From an uncultured Polycyclovorans sp. (GTDB lineage Bacteria; Pseudomonadota; Gammaproteobacteria; Nevskiales; Nevskiaceae): a stretch of DNA of 64,000 nt. Both the position numbers and the translations under genes were made by a program. How positions within the stretch are numbered: the first letter of the stretch is position 1; every line of letters begins with the position of its first letter. A model generated the notes under the pieces. It did no database searches and was not told the origin of the DNA. It saw nothing but the letters and a program-made list of their open reading frames with translations. The stretch is from NCBI GenBank assembly GCA_936928855.1, contig CAKZHZ010000048.1:9694-73693 (forward strand). Direction: 5' to 3'. Positions 1 through 9,946 of the stretch are shown piece by piece.

Positions 1-1
1 G

Positions 2-3000
2 CTGGATGCTGCTCTCAACGGCGCGTTCGCGACTGATGCCGGGGGCGTTGATCGCCTGGGCAACCCCGATCCGGTGGCCGACGTGGCCGCTGCGGTTGCG
101 GCGGTGGGCGATGTCATCATCGGGCGAGAGTCCAATGTGTTCGGCAACACCACGGTCTACCTCAACGGGGCCCGTCCCGAGATCCGTCTCGAGGAAACCA
201 ATCTCGGCAACCTCACCGCCGATGCCAACCTCGCGGCCGCCCAGGCGGTGGAGCCGGCGGTGGCCATTTCGCTGAAGAACGGTGGCGGCATCCGTGCCGC
301 CATCGGTGAAGTCATCGTCCCTGCCGGTTCCAATGATCCGGACGACGTGCAGCGCCTGCCACCGCAGGCCATCCCGGCTGCGGGCAAGCAGGAAGGCGAT
401 ATCAGCCAGTTCGACATTCAGACCACCCTGGCTTTCAACAACGGGCTGTCGGTGATCACCGTGACGGCGGCGGAACTGCGCGAATTGCTCGAGCACGGTG
501 TGGGCTTCACCGGCCCGGGAACCGTGCAGCAGGGTCGCTTCCCGCAGGTGGGCGGTATCCAGTTCAGCTACGACCCCGCCCAGCCGGGGCGCGATAGCGC
601 CGGTGCCGGTAACGGTCGCCGTATCCGCAGCCTGATCGTGCTGGATGACAACGGTGCCGCCGAAGGGGGCAAGGCCGATGTCGTGGTCATGAATGGCGAA
701 CTGGTCGGCAATCCCGCACGCACCTTCCGCATGGTGTCGCTGGACTTCCTGATCGCCAATGACGGCGACGGCTATCCCTTCAGCAGCGTGGATGCCCCGC
801 AACGGGTGGACCTCACCGCGGCGGCGGGCGCCCCGATGACCGGGGCTGCCACCTTTGCGGCCGACAACAGCGAACAGGACGCCTTTGCCGAATTCCTCGC
901 CGCGCGCCACCCGAGTGTCGCGCAGGCCTTCGGGATGATGGATGTGCCGCCGGCAGACGATACGCGTATCCAGAGTCTTGGAGCGCGGGCGGACAGCATT
1001 GCCGCGGCCGATACCGACGGTGATGGCACGCCCAATGGCCAGGACCCGACGCCCAACGGCGACCAGGGACCGGACACGGACGGCGACGGCATCCCCGATG
1101 CCATTGACCCGGATGATGACAACGACGGCATCCCCGATGCCGACGATGCCTATCCGCTCGACGATACCCGCGCCTTTACCTTCCAGCTGCTGCATGCGGC
1201 CGACATGGAAGGCGCCGGAAACGCGATCGAGGACGCACCGCGGTTCTCGGCGGTGCTTGGGGCCCTGCAGGCCACCCTGCCGGGCCGCACGTTGACGCTG
1301 TCCTCGGGCGACAACTACATCCCCGGGGCCTTCTTCTCGGCCTCCGGCACGTCGGACTACGCCGCAGCACTCAACCTGCCCGACAGCGGTCAGGGCGGGC
1401 GGGCCGACATCCTCATGCTCAACGCGATGGGCTTCCAGGCTTCGGCGCTGGGCAACCATGAGTTTGATCTGGGCACCGACGATGTGGCCCGGCTCATCAT
1501 GTCGCAGACGGACGGCGCTCAGCAGTACGACGGTGCCGCTTTCCCCTACCTGTCAACCAACCTGGACTTCCTGCCGGACAGCCAGCTGTCAGGCCTGGTG
1601 GTGGCCGATGGTGGCGCCGCGCAGCCCGGATCGCTGGCGGGCAGCACGGTGTTGACGGTGGATGGACAGCGCTTTGGCATCGTGGGGGCCACCACGCCGA
1701 CCTTGCGGTCGATCAGTTCGCCGGGGGATGTCGCGGTGAGTCCGGCGCCCTTCAACGCCGAAAGTGCTGCCGATCTTGATGCCCTTGCCGCCGAGATTCA
1801 GGTCGCAGTGGATGCGCTGGTGGCGGACGGTATCGACAAGATCATCCTGCTGGCGCACATGCAGCAGCTGCAGGTCGAGCAGGCGCTGGCGCCGCGGTTG
1901 CGACACGTCGACGTGATCGTCGGCGGCGGTTCCGACACCATCCTTGCCGACAACACCGATCGCCTGCGTGCCGGGGACAGCGCCGCTGGCACCTATCCGT
2001 TGGTGTACAGCTCCGCCAGCGATGAACCGGTGCTGCTGGTGAACACCGACGGGCAGTACCGCTATGTCGGCCGCCTGATGTTCGACTTCGACGGGCAAGG
2101 GCGTATCAATCTCGACACCCTCGATCCGCAGCTCAACGGCGCATATGCCACCGATGAGCAGGGGCTGATCGAACTCAACGGACCCGATATCAATCCTGCC
2201 GTCCAGGCACTGGTGGATGGCGTTGCCGACGTATTGATCGCCCGTGAGGGCAACATCCTCGGCAACACCGCCGTTTATCTCAATGGTGCGCGGCCCGAGA
2301 TCCGGCTTGAGGAAACCAACATGGGCAACCTCACCGCCGATGCCAACCTGGTGGCGGCGCAGGCGGTGGAGCCTGCCGTGGCGATTTCGCTGAAGAACGG
2401 CGGGGGTATCCGCGCCGCCATTGGTGAGGTGGTGATTCCCGCCGGGTCCAATGATCCGGATGACGTGCAGCGACTGCCGCCGCAGGCCATTCCGGCGGCT
2501 GGCAAGCAGGAGGGCGACATCAGCCAGTTTGATGTCGAGACCACGCTGGCCTTCAACAATGGCCTGTCGGTGATCACCGTGACCGCCGCCGAGCTGCGCG
2601 AGCTGCTGGAGCACGGTGTCGGCTTCAGCGGGCCGGGTTCGGTGCAGCAGGGGCGGTTCCCCCACGTGGGCGGCATCCGCTTCAGCTTCGACCCCGCCGC
2701 TGCCGGCCGTGACACCGCTGGCGCGGGGAATGGCCAGCGGGTTCGCAGCCTGGTGGTGCTGGACAACAACGGCGCCGCCGCAGGTGGAAAGGCCGATGTC
2801 ATCGTCGAGAACGGTCAGCTGGTGGGAGATCCCTCCCGGACCTTCCGCATGGTGACGCTGGACTTCCTGGTGGCGACCGATGGGGATGGCTACCCCTTCA
2901 GCGCGCTGTCGGCGCCGGACCGGGTGGACCTGACGGCGGCGGCTGACGCCCCGCGTACCGGTGCGGCCGTCTTCGCACCCGACAACAGCGAGCAGGATGC

Positions 3001-5587
3001 CTTCGCCGAATACCTGCGTGCCCGGTATCCCAACGCGCAACAGGCCTTCGCAGAGGCCGATGTGGCGCCCGAGTTCGACCAGCGCATCCAGAACCTGGAT
3101 CGCCGCGACGACACGGTGTTGCCGCCACCTCTTCGTATCAGCGAGATCCGTATCGATCAGACCGGCACCGATGACGATGAGTACTTCGAACTGAGTGGCG
3201 CGCCGGGTATGTCGCTGGAGGGCCTGACCTATATCGTGATCGGCGACGGATCGGGTGCCGCCGCGGGCGGGGTCATCGAGTCGGTAACCGACCTGTCCGG
3301 CCAGCAAATTGCGGTTGACGGACTGTTTCTGGTGACCGAAACCACCTTCGATCCGAACCGCTTCGGCAGCGCCCGGGCACCGGACCTGATGGTGGGTGGC
3401 AGCGGTCTGAATTTCGAGAACAGCGACAACGTGACCCATCTGCTGGTCCGCGGCTTTACGGGCAGCAACGGGCTGGATCTCGATGTGGACGGTGATGGCG
3501 TGCTGGATCAGCAGCCCTGGACTGATGTGGTGGATTCGGTGGCGCTCATCGCCACCGTCGGCAGCGGCGACCCGGTATTCAGTGATACCCGGGTTGGTCC
3601 CGACGGCAGTTTCGTGCCGGGCCATGTCTACCGCTACGCTGCGGGCGATGCCGCCTTCCAGATCGGCGGTTTCAACCTGGGCACCGATGACAGCCCCGGT
3701 GTGGTCAATCCGGGCGGGCCGGTCATCCAGCCGGGCGTCACTGCGCGCATTTACGACATTCAGGGTGATGCCCACGTCTCACCGCTGCTGGGGCAGTCGT
3801 TGGTCGATGTACCCGGCATCGTCACCGCGGTGATGGGCAACGGTTTCTATGTGCAGGACGCCACGGGTGACGGGGATGTGGCCACCTCGGACGCGCTGTT
3901 CGTGTTCACCGGCAGTGCGCCCGCCGTGAGCGTGGGAGACGAGGTGGAGGTGGACGGCAGCGTCTCCGAGTTCTATCCCGGCGGGCAGGGCACCGGCAAC
4001 CTTTCCACCACCCAGCTGTCAGGGGGGACGGTCGATGTCATCAGCAGCGGGAATGCGCTGCCGTCGCCGGTGTTGATCGGCGCGTCGGGTCGAGCCATCC
4101 CGTCGTCGACGGTCATCGATGACGACACCCAGGGGCGCGTCGATAACGCGGCGGAGTCGGTGTTCGATCCCGGCAACGATCCCATCGACTTCTTCGAGTC
4201 GCTGGAGGCCATGCGGGTTCGCGTGGACCAGCTCAAGGCGGTGTCACCCACCACTGCCTTCAGCGAGGTCTACGGTGTGGTCGACAACGGCGCCGCCGCT
4301 ACCGGTTTCAATGCGCGTGGCGGCCTCAGTCTCAACGTACTGGAGGGCGGCCTCGTGCCGCGCCTCGGCACGGTGGATGGCGGCATCGACTACAACCCCG
4401 AGCGGGTGCAGCTGGATGACGGGCCTGGCGGCATGGTGCCGCTGGTCGATATCGGCGATGTCATCGCCACCGCCACGGGCGTGGTCGGATACAACTTCGG
4501 CAACTTCGAGATTCTCATCACCGAACCGGCCGGTGCAGTGACCGCAGGTGGCCTGATGCCGGAGACCAGCGGTCTCACCGACGACGCCGACCGTCTCAGC
4601 GTGGCGAGCTACAACGTGCTAAATCTCGATCCGTCGGTCGAGCCCTCAGGAGAGATCGACGACGATGTCGGGGACGGGCGCTTCGCCGCGATCGCCGCCC
4701 ATTTCTGCGATGCCCTGCGTCAGCCCGACATCGTGGGTCTGCAGGAAGTGCAGGACAACAGCGGCGGACAGGATGGCGACGGCGTGCTGGATGCCACCGC
4801 CACCCTGAGCACCCTGGTGAACGCCATCGCTGCGGACTGTGGTGCCGTCTATACCGCGGTGGAGGTGGCGCCTGCAGCCGCCAATGCCAGCGGCGGGCAG
4901 CCCGGCGGCAATATCCGTCAGGCCTTCCTGTATCGCGCCGCGCGCGTGAGTCTGGTCGGCACCGCCGGCAACGGCAGTCAGGCGACGGTGCCGCAGGCCG
5001 ACGGCGGCAACGTGACCCTCAGCTTCAGCCCCGGTCTGATCGCGCCGGCCGATGCCGCATTCGCCGGGGCCCGAAAGTCCCTGGCAGCGGCGTTCGATTT
5101 CAACGGCCGGCGGGTCGTCGTGGTCAACAACCACTTCTCGTCGAAAGGGGGGGGTACGCCGCTGTATGGGGCCGTCCAGCCACCGGTCAACGGCAGCGAG
5201 GACGAACGCCTGGCGCAGGCCGCGCGCGTCAACGCCTTCGTCGATGATGTGCTGGCCATCGCGGCCGACGCCAATGTGATCGTGCTGGGCGATTTCAACG
5301 AGTTCACCTTCGAGAATCCGCTGCAGGTGCTCATCGGCGCTGACGATGCCAGCAATGTGCTGGAGGACCTGTTCGAAACCGCCGGGCTGCCGCAGGTCGA
5401 GCGCTACACCTACAACTTCGAGGGCAATGCCCAGGCGCTGGACCATATTTTCGCCAGCGCCGCGCTGCAGGCGGCCTCACCGGAAGTGGATGCGGTGCAC
5501 GTCAACTCGGAATTCGTGGCCGATGCCATGCGGGCCAGTGATCACGATCCGGTGGTCGCCAGCTTCCTGCTGCCCGCCGTTCCCTGA
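2..5587 (+). CDS. Multidomain secreted 5'-nucleotidase (duplicated) / ExeM-like nuclease, 5'-partial
   Basis: The frame is open to the window edge, so the N-terminus is missing. It starts inside a 5'-nucleotidase C-terminal domain (to about 990). A calcium-binding Asp-rich linker of DTDGDG/DNDGIPD type follows (about 1010-1160). Next are a metallophosphatase domain (about 1180-2090; SGDN, GNHEFDLG) and a second 5'-nucleotidase C-terminal domain (about 2160-3100) nearly identical to the first. Then come a lamin-tail-like segment beginning LRISEIRIDQ, an OB-fold-like segment (about 3740-4020; GIVTAVMGNGFYVQD) and an endonuclease/exonuclease/phosphatase domain (about 4590-5580). The last domain has its catalytic set: SYNVLN, LQEVQDN, NNHFSSKG, GDFNEF and SDHDPV. 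Known members of these families hydrolyse nucleotides and extracellular DNA, so a secreted or surface phosphate/nucleotide scavenger is likely. Two usual metal-ligand motifs of the phosphatase are altered (AADME, GGGSD). The domain calls are secure and the substrate is inferred. Confidence 0.88.
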   Translation: MDAALNGAFATDAGGVDRLGNPDPVADVAAAVAAVGDVIIGRESNVFGNTTVYLNGARPEIRLEETNLGNLTADANLAAAQAVEPAVAISLKNGGGIRAAIGEVIVPAGSNDPDDVQRLPPQAIPAAGKQEGDISQFDIQTTLAFNNGLSVITVTAAELRELLEHGVGFTGPGTVQQGRFPQVGGIQFSYDPAQPGRDSAGAGNGRRIRSLIVLDDNGAAEGGKADVVVMNGELVGNPARTFRMVSLDFLIANDGDGYPFSSVDAPQRVDLTAAAGAPMTGAATFAADNSEQDAFAEFLAARHPSVAQAFGMMDVPPADDTRIQSLGARADSIAAADTDGDGTPNGQDPTPNGDQGPDTDGDGIPDAIDPDDDNDGIPDADDAYPLDDTRAFTFQLLHAADMEGAGNAIEDAPRFSAVLGALQATLPGRTLTLSSGDNYIPGAFFSASGTSDYAAALNLPDSGQGGRADILMLNAMGFQASALGNHEFDLGTDDVARLIMSQTDGAQQYDGAAFPYLSTNLDFLPDSQLSGLVVADGGAAQPGSLAGSTVLTVDGQRFGIVGATTPTLRSISSPGDVAVSPAPFNAESAADLDALAAEIQVAVDALVADGIDKIILLAHMQQLQVEQALAPRLRHVDVIVGGGSDTILADNTDRLRAGDSAAGTYPLVYSSASDEPVLLVNTDGQYRYVGRLMFDFDGQGRINLDTLDPQLNGAYATDEQGLIELNGPDINPAVQALVDGVADVLIAREGNILGNTAVYLNGARPEIRLEETNMGNLTADANLVAAQAVEPAVAISLKNGGGIRAAIGEVVIPAGSNDPDDVQRLPPQAIPAAGKQEGDISQFDVETTLAFNNGLSVITVTAAELRELLEHGVGFSGPGSVQQGRFPHVGGIRFSFDPAAAGRDTAGAGNGQRVRSLVVLDNNGAAAGGKADVIVENGQLVGDPSRTFRMVTLDFLVATDGDGYPFSALSAPDRVDLTAAADAPRTGAAVFAPDNSEQDAFAEYLRARYPNAQQAFAEADVAPEFDQRIQNLDRRDDTVLPPPLRISEIRIDQTGTDDDEYFELSGAPGMSLEGLTYIVIGDGSGAAAGGVIESVTDLSGQQIAVDGLFLVTETTFDPNRFGSARAPDLMVGGSGLNFENSDNVTHLLVRGFTGSNGLDLDVDGDGVLDQQPWTDVVDSVALIATVGSGDPVFSDTRVGPDGSFVPGHVYRYAAGDAAFQIGGFNLGTDDSPGVVNPGGPVIQPGVTARIYDIQGDAHVSPLLGQSLVDVPGIVTAVMGNGFYVQDATGDGDVATSDALFVFTGSAPAVSVGDEVEVDGSVSEFYPGGQGTGNLSTTQLSGGTVDVISSGNALPSPVLIGASGRAIPSSTVIDDDTQGRVDNAAESVFDPGNDPIDFFESLEAMRVRVDQLKAVSPTTAFSEVYGVVDNGAAATGFNARGGLSLNVLEGGLVPRLGTVDGGIDYNPERVQLDDGPGGMVPLVDIGDVIATATGVVGYNFGNFEILITEPAGAVTAGGLMPETSGLTDDADRLSVASYNVLNLDPSVEPSGEIDDDVGDGRFAAIAAHFCDALRQPDIVGLQEVQDNSGGQDGDGVLDATATLSTLVNAIAADCGAVYTAVEVAPAAANASGGQPGGNIRQAFLYRAARVSLVGTAGNGSQATVPQADGGNVTLSFSPGLIAPADAAFAGARKSLAAAFDFNGRRVVVVNNHFSSKGGGTPLYGAVQPPVNGSEDERLAQAARVNAFVDDVLAIAADANVIVLGDFNEFTFENPLQVLIGADDASNVLEDLFETAGLPQVERYTYNFEGNAQALDHIFASAALQAASPEVDAVHVNSEFVADAMRASDHDPVVASFLLPAVP

Positions 5588-5608
5588 GGGGCACCCCACC
5601 GCTTCATC

Positions 5609-5640
5609 ATGCCCGCCCTCCGGCGGGCATTTTTGTTTTG
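5609..5640 (+). terminator. Rho-independent terminator after the nucleotidase/nuclease gene
   Basis: A perfect 9-bp stem (ATGCCCGCC/GGCGGGCAT, 5609-5617 with 5622-5630) has a 4-nt loop and is followed by TTTTGTTTTG. It lies 21 bases after the stop codon and separates this gene from the amidase. Confidence 0.9.
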
Positions 5641-5684
5641 CTACGCTGCGGCCTCCAACACCCAGGGATGGATGCGAAGCGCTC

Positions 5685-7160
5685 ATGCGATTTGATGAAT
5701 ACCGCCGTTTTGATGGTGTCGGCCTGGCCGCCGAAGTGGCTGCGGGTCATGTCACTGCCGCCGAGTTGCTGCAGGTGGCGCTGGACCGCTGCGCCGAGGT
5801 CAATCCTCGATTCAATGCCGTTGTGGTGCCGATGGAGGCCATTGCCCGTGAGCGCGCGGAGGCGCCGCTGCAGGGCCCCTTCGCGGGGGTGCCGTTTCTC
5901 ATCAAGGACATCGTGCAGGACTATGCCGGCGTGCGCAGCACGGCCGGCGCGGTGGCATTCCGGGATCGTCTTGCGCCCGCGCATGCCCACATGGTGGAGC
6001 GCTGGCTGGATGCGGGCCTGGTGATCTTCGGCAAGACCGCGACACCGGAACTGGCGCTCAAGGGTTACACCGAAACCACCCTGTTCGGCGCCACCCGCAA
6101 CCCCTGGGATGCCGAACGCACGCCAGGCGGCTCCAGCGGCGGCGCCGCGGCGGCGGTGGCGGCCGGCATCGTCCCCATGGCCGGCGCCAATGACGGCGGC
6201 GGTTCCATCCGGATTCCGGCCGCGTTCTGTGGCCTGGTCGGACTGCGGCCGGGACGGGGCCGCGTGTCGGTGGGGCCCGCCGTGGCCGAGATCTGGGAAG
6301 GCGCCAACTCCGACGGGGTCGTCTGTCGCAGCATCCGCGATGCTGCTGCCATGCTGGATGTCATGGCCGGTCCCGAGCCCGGGGACCCCTACCGGATTGC
6401 GCGTCCCGACACGGCCTGGGCCGACGCCGCACGTCAGGCGCCCGGCCGCCTGCGGATCGCCTACAGCACCCGATCGCCGATCGGTACGCCGGTGGCCGCC
6501 GACTGGGCGCGTGCCGTCGAGCGCACGGCTGAATCCCTGGCCCGGCTCGGCCACACCGTCGAAGTGGCCACGCCCGAGATCGATGGCGAGGCCCTGGCCA
6601 AGGCGTTTTTCATGCTGTACTTCGGGCAGACATCGGCCACCGTTGCCAACGCTGTGGCCGCAGGCGCCCGGATCACCGACTTCGAACTCGATACCCGGGC
6701 GCTGGCCCTCATCGGAGAGACCTTCTCCGCCAGTGACTATGTGCGGGCGCATCGGCAATGGAATGATTTCGGTCGCGCCCTCGCGCGCTTCTACCAGCGG
6801 TACGACCTCTACCTCACGCCCACCGTGGCGCAGCCGCCGGCGCCCATCGGCTCCCAGCAGCTGCCGGCCTGGCAGGCCGCCATGCTGCGGCCGATTCTTG
6901 CTCTGGGGGTGGGGCGTGCGCTGACCGCCAGCGGCATGGTCGACCAGATGGCGGTGCAGCAGCTGGCGCGGGTGCCGTTCACCCAGCTTGCCAATCTCAC
7001 CGGCACTCCGTCGATGAGCCTGCCGCTGTTCCCGTCCGCCGACGGGTTGCCCACGGGCGTCATGTTCAATGCCCCCATGGGCGCGGAGGACCGACTGCTG
7101 CAGGTGGGCGCACAGCTGGAAGCGGAACACCCCTGGTTTGATCACCTGCCGCCGGAATGA
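5685..7160 (+). CDS. Amidase signature family protein
   Basis: A 491-residue protein of the amidase signature superfamily (GatA/fatty-acid-amide-hydrolase type), which cleaves C-N amide bonds. The Ser-cisSer-Lys triad is visible: Lys74 in FLIKDIVQ, the cis-Ser in GGSSGGAAAA (Ser150/151), and Ser174 in GGGSIRIPA. The frame is open further upstream across the terminator, but the ATG at 5685 gives a family-typical N-terminus (MRFDEYRRFDGVGLA). There is no signal peptide, so it is cytoplasmic. The last four bases (ATGA) overlap the glnE start, implying translational coupling. It is not an obvious GatA because no gatB or gatC is nearby. The exact substrate cannot be read from the sequence. Confidence 0.9.
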   Translation: MRFDEYRRFDGVGLAAEVAAGHVTAAELLQVALDRCAEVNPRFNAVVVPMEAIARERAEAPLQGPFAGVPFLIKDIVQDYAGVRSTAGAVAFRDRLAPAHAHMVERWLDAGLVIFGKTATPELALKGYTETTLFGATRNPWDAERTPGGSSGGAAAAVAAGIVPMAGANDGGGSIRIPAAFCGLVGLRPGRGRVSVGPAVAEIWEGANSDGVVCRSIRDAAAMLDVMAGPEPGDPYRIARPDTAWADAARQAPGRLRIAYSTRSPIGTPVAADWARAVERTAESLARLGHTVEVATPEIDGEALAKAFFMLYFGQTSATVANAVAAGARITDFELDTRALALIGETFSASDYVRAHRQWNDFGRALARFYQRYDLYLTPTVAQPPAPIGSQQLPAWQAAMLRPILALGVGRALTASGMVDQMAVQQLARVPFTQLANLTGTPSMSLPLFPSADGLPTGVMFNAPMGAEDRLLQVGAQLEAEHPWFDHLPPE

Positions 7161-9892
7161 CCGACGCCCTTTGCCGCAGCCCCTGGCTGGCCACCCTGGC
7201 TGAACGCCATCCCGACTGGTTCACCGAGGCGGCGCTGGCTGCCGATACCGTGCGTTGGCCCGAGGCTGAGCTGCGCGACGACGTCGCTGCCATGGCCTTT
7301 CTCCGGCACGAGGTGCTGCGTGAGCGGGCTCGCATTGCGGTCCGTGACCTGGAGGGAAGGGCGCCGCTGTCGGAAACCCTGGAGGGGCTCAGCGTGCTGG
7401 CCGAGCGGGCCTGTCAGGTGGCGCTGGCGGTGGCGATGGAGGCGGCCGTTCGCCAGTACGGCCAGCCGCGCAGTGCGGACGGGCGTCCGGTGAAGCCGAT
7501 GATCCTCGGCATGGGCAAGCTCGGCGGTGGCGAACTCAACTTCTCCAGCGACATCGATCTCATCTTCACCTATACCGAGCGCGGCGAAACCGACGGCCCG
7601 CAGGCGCTCGACAACGCGGCCTTTTTCGTCAAGGTGGTGCAGGGCTTCACCCGGCAGCTTGCCGAGCGCACACCGGACGGCTTCGTGTATCGGGTGGACT
7701 GGATGTTGCGGCCGTTTGGCAGTGCCGGAGCGCCAGCCGCCAGCTTTGCGGCAATGGAGGACTACTACCAGGTCCACGGGCGCGAATGGGAGCGTTACGC
7801 CCTCATCAAGGCCCGGCCGGTGGCGGGCGACATTGCCGCCGGACACCGGCTGCTGGAGCACCTGCGCCCCTTCATCTATCGCCGTTATCTCGATTTCGAC
7901 GCCGTCCACAGCCTGCGCGACCTCAAGCGCATGATCGAGGAGGAGGTCAGCCGCAAGGGCCTGGAGGACAACGTCAAGCTCGGTGCCGGAGGCATTCGCG
8001 AAGTGGAGTTCATCGTGCAGAGCTTCCAGCTGATTCGCGGTGGGCAGGATGGCCGCCTTCGTGCGACCCAGCTGCGGCCGACACTGGCCTACCTGGGACA
8101 GGCCGGCATGCTGGCGCCGGCGGTGGCGCAGCAGCTCGATGCCGACTACGTGTTCCTGCGTCGACTGGAAAACGCCATCCAGATGCAGGCGGATGAGCAG
8201 ACCCACCGGTTCCCCGAAGCGCAGGAGGTCCAGGCGCGCATTGCGGCCGCCCTGGGGCTGCCGGATGCCGCGGCGCTGGTCGCCACCTGTGCCGAGGTGC
8301 GCCAACGGGTGCGCCAGCGTTTCAACGAGGTGTTTCAGGAGGATGCGCCCGCCGATACGCCGGTGGCACGGCTGGTCAGCCTGCTGTGGGAGGCGCGCAT
8401 CGACGTCGCGGATGTCGCCGAGGGCCTGCAGGCCGAGGGCCTGACGCCGGCCGAGTCGTTGGCCCAGCAGCTGCGCGCCCTGGTCGGGGATCGCCACCTG
8501 CGCCTGCTGCGGGAACGGACCGTGGATCGCCTGCGCGAGATGATCGGCCTGTTGCTGCAGGAGGCACTGTCGCTGCCGGAGCCGGGGCTTGCCGCGCGCC
8601 GCGCGCTGGAGATCGTGGCCGCCATCACCGGGCGTGCCACCTACATCGCGCTGTTGCGGGATTCGGCAACGGCGCGCGGGCAACTGCTCAAGCTCTGTGC
8701 CGCCAGCCCCTGGCTCAGTGACTACATTGCGCGCAGCCCGGCGCTGCTGGACCAGCTGCTGGACCCGCGCGCGCTGTACGCACCCCTGACGCGGGAGACC
8801 CTGCAGGCCGACCTGTCCGGGCGTCTTGCGCATCTCGCGCCGGAGGATCCGGAGGCCTTCATGAACACGCTGCGGCGGTTCCAGAAGGAGATGACCCTGC
8901 GGGTGGCCGCCGCCGATCTGGTGGAGGCCCTGCCGTTGGTGCAGGTCAGCGACCGGCTCACCTGGCTGGCCGAGGTGTTGGTCGATGCGGCACTGACCCA
9001 GACCCTGACCGACATGCGGGCGGAGTACGGCACGCCGCGGCGCAGTGACGGTGCCGAGGCGGGGCTCGGCGTCATCGCCTACGGCAAGGTGGGCGGGATC
9101 GAGATGGGTTACGGCTCCGATCTGGACCTGGTGTTCGTCCACGATGCCGATGACCCGCAGGCCGACACCGACGGCGGGCCACGCAGCCTCGATGTCGCCA
9201 CCTGGTTTGCCCGTTGTGCGCAGCGGCTGATCAGTGCCCTGTCCGCGCAGACCGCGGCAGGCCGGGTCTACGAGATTGATCTGCAGTTGCGCCCCAGTGG
9301 CAATTCCGGTCTGGTGGTGACCTCGTTCCGGGGCTTTGATCGCTATCAGCGCGAACAGGCGTGGACCTGGGAGCATCAGGCGCTCACGCGCGCCCGCTAC
9401 CTGGTGGGGCCGGCCGGCCTGGGCGCGGCCTTTGACCGCAGCCGCAGGGCCGTGCTCGAACGCCGCCGCGACGAGGCGACACTGGCACAGGAAATCCGCG
9501 ACATGCGGCGCAAGATGCGCAGCAGCCTCGACAAGTCCGATGACCGGCACTGGGACCTCAAACAGGGGCGGGGCGGGCTCACCGACGCCGAATTCATCAC
9601 CCAGTACCTGGTGCTGCGCGAAGCCTGGCGGGCCCCGGAGGTGTTGCGCTGGTCCGACAACTGGCGGCAGCTCGAGGCACTGGCAGGTCTGGGCGTGATC
9701 GCCACGGCCGACAAGGATGCCCTGATCGACGCCTATCGGGCCCTGCGGCTGGTGGCCCACCGGCGCGCCCTGCAGAACGAGGACAGCCGGGTGCCGGCCG
9801 ATGCCTACGCCGGGCCACGCTCGGTGATTGCCGGCCTCTGGCAGCGTCTGCTGGGCGCGGACAGCGCGCCGGAGGACGCGCAGGCCCTATAA
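7157..9892 (+). CDS. glnE: Bifunctional glutamine synthetase adenylyltransferase/adenylyl-removing enzyme
   Basis: A 911-residue GlnE. This enzyme adds and removes AMP on glutamine synthetase in response to PII signalling, and so controls nitrogen assimilation. The two nucleotidyltransferase halves are clear. The first carries GMGKLGGGELNFSSDIDLIF (about residues 118-140, adenylyl-removing half). The second carries AYGKVGG and GYGSDLDLVF (about residues 640-665, adenylylating half). The length is close to the E. coli protein (about 946) with a slightly shorter N-terminus. It begins at the ATG that overlaps the amidase stop by four bases, so the two are probably cotranscribed. A glutamine synthetase gene is not in the window. 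Confidence 0.96.
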   Translation: MTDALCRSPWLATLAERHPDWFTEAALAADTVRWPEAELRDDVAAMAFLRHEVLRERARIAVRDLEGRAPLSETLEGLSVLAERACQVALAVAMEAAVRQYGQPRSADGRPVKPMILGMGKLGGGELNFSSDIDLIFTYTERGETDGPQALDNAAFFVKVVQGFTRQLAERTPDGFVYRVDWMLRPFGSAGAPAASFAAMEDYYQVHGREWERYALIKARPVAGDIAAGHRLLEHLRPFIYRRYLDFDAVHSLRDLKRMIEEEVSRKGLEDNVKLGAGGIREVEFIVQSFQLIRGGQDGRLRATQLRPTLAYLGQAGMLAPAVAQQLDADYVFLRRLENAIQMQADEQTHRFPEAQEVQARIAAALGLPDAAALVATCAEVRQRVRQRFNEVFQEDAPADTPVARLVSLLWEARIDVADVAEGLQAEGLTPAESLAQQLRALVGDRHLRLLRERTVDRLREMIGLLLQEALSLPEPGLAARRALEIVAAITGRATYIALLRDSATARGQLLKLCAASPWLSDYIARSPALLDQLLDPRALYAPLTRETLQADLSGRLAHLAPEDPEAFMNTLRRFQKEMTLRVAAADLVEALPLVQVSDRLTWLAEVLVDAALTQTLTDMRAEYGTPRRSDGAEAGLGVIAYGKVGGIEMGYGSDLDLVFVHDADDPQADTDGGPRSLDVATWFARCAQRLISALSAQTAAGRVYEIDLQLRPSGNSGLVVTSFRGFDRYQREQAWTWEHQALTRARYLVGPAGLGAAFDRSRRAVLERRRDEATLAQEIRDMRRKMRSSLDKSDDRHWDLKQGRGGLTDAEFITQYLVLREAWRAPEVLRWSDNWRQLEALAGLGVIATADKDALIDAYRALRLVAHRRALQNEDSRVPADAYAGPRSVIAGLWQRLLGADSAPEDAQAL

Positions 9893-9946
9893 TCGGCGGC
9901 TTCGTGCCGGCCGCCGCCGGATCCCGCATTCCAAGGACCCTGACGC

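Noticed and set aside
1589..3775. A 728-codon open frame antisense to the nucleotidase
   Set aside because: Composition is typical of reversed GC-rich coding sequence and no motif is present.
7142..9760. An 872-codon open frame antisense to glnE
   Set aside because: The plus strand carries both full GlnE nucleotidyltransferase motifs, while the antisense product lacks any family feature.
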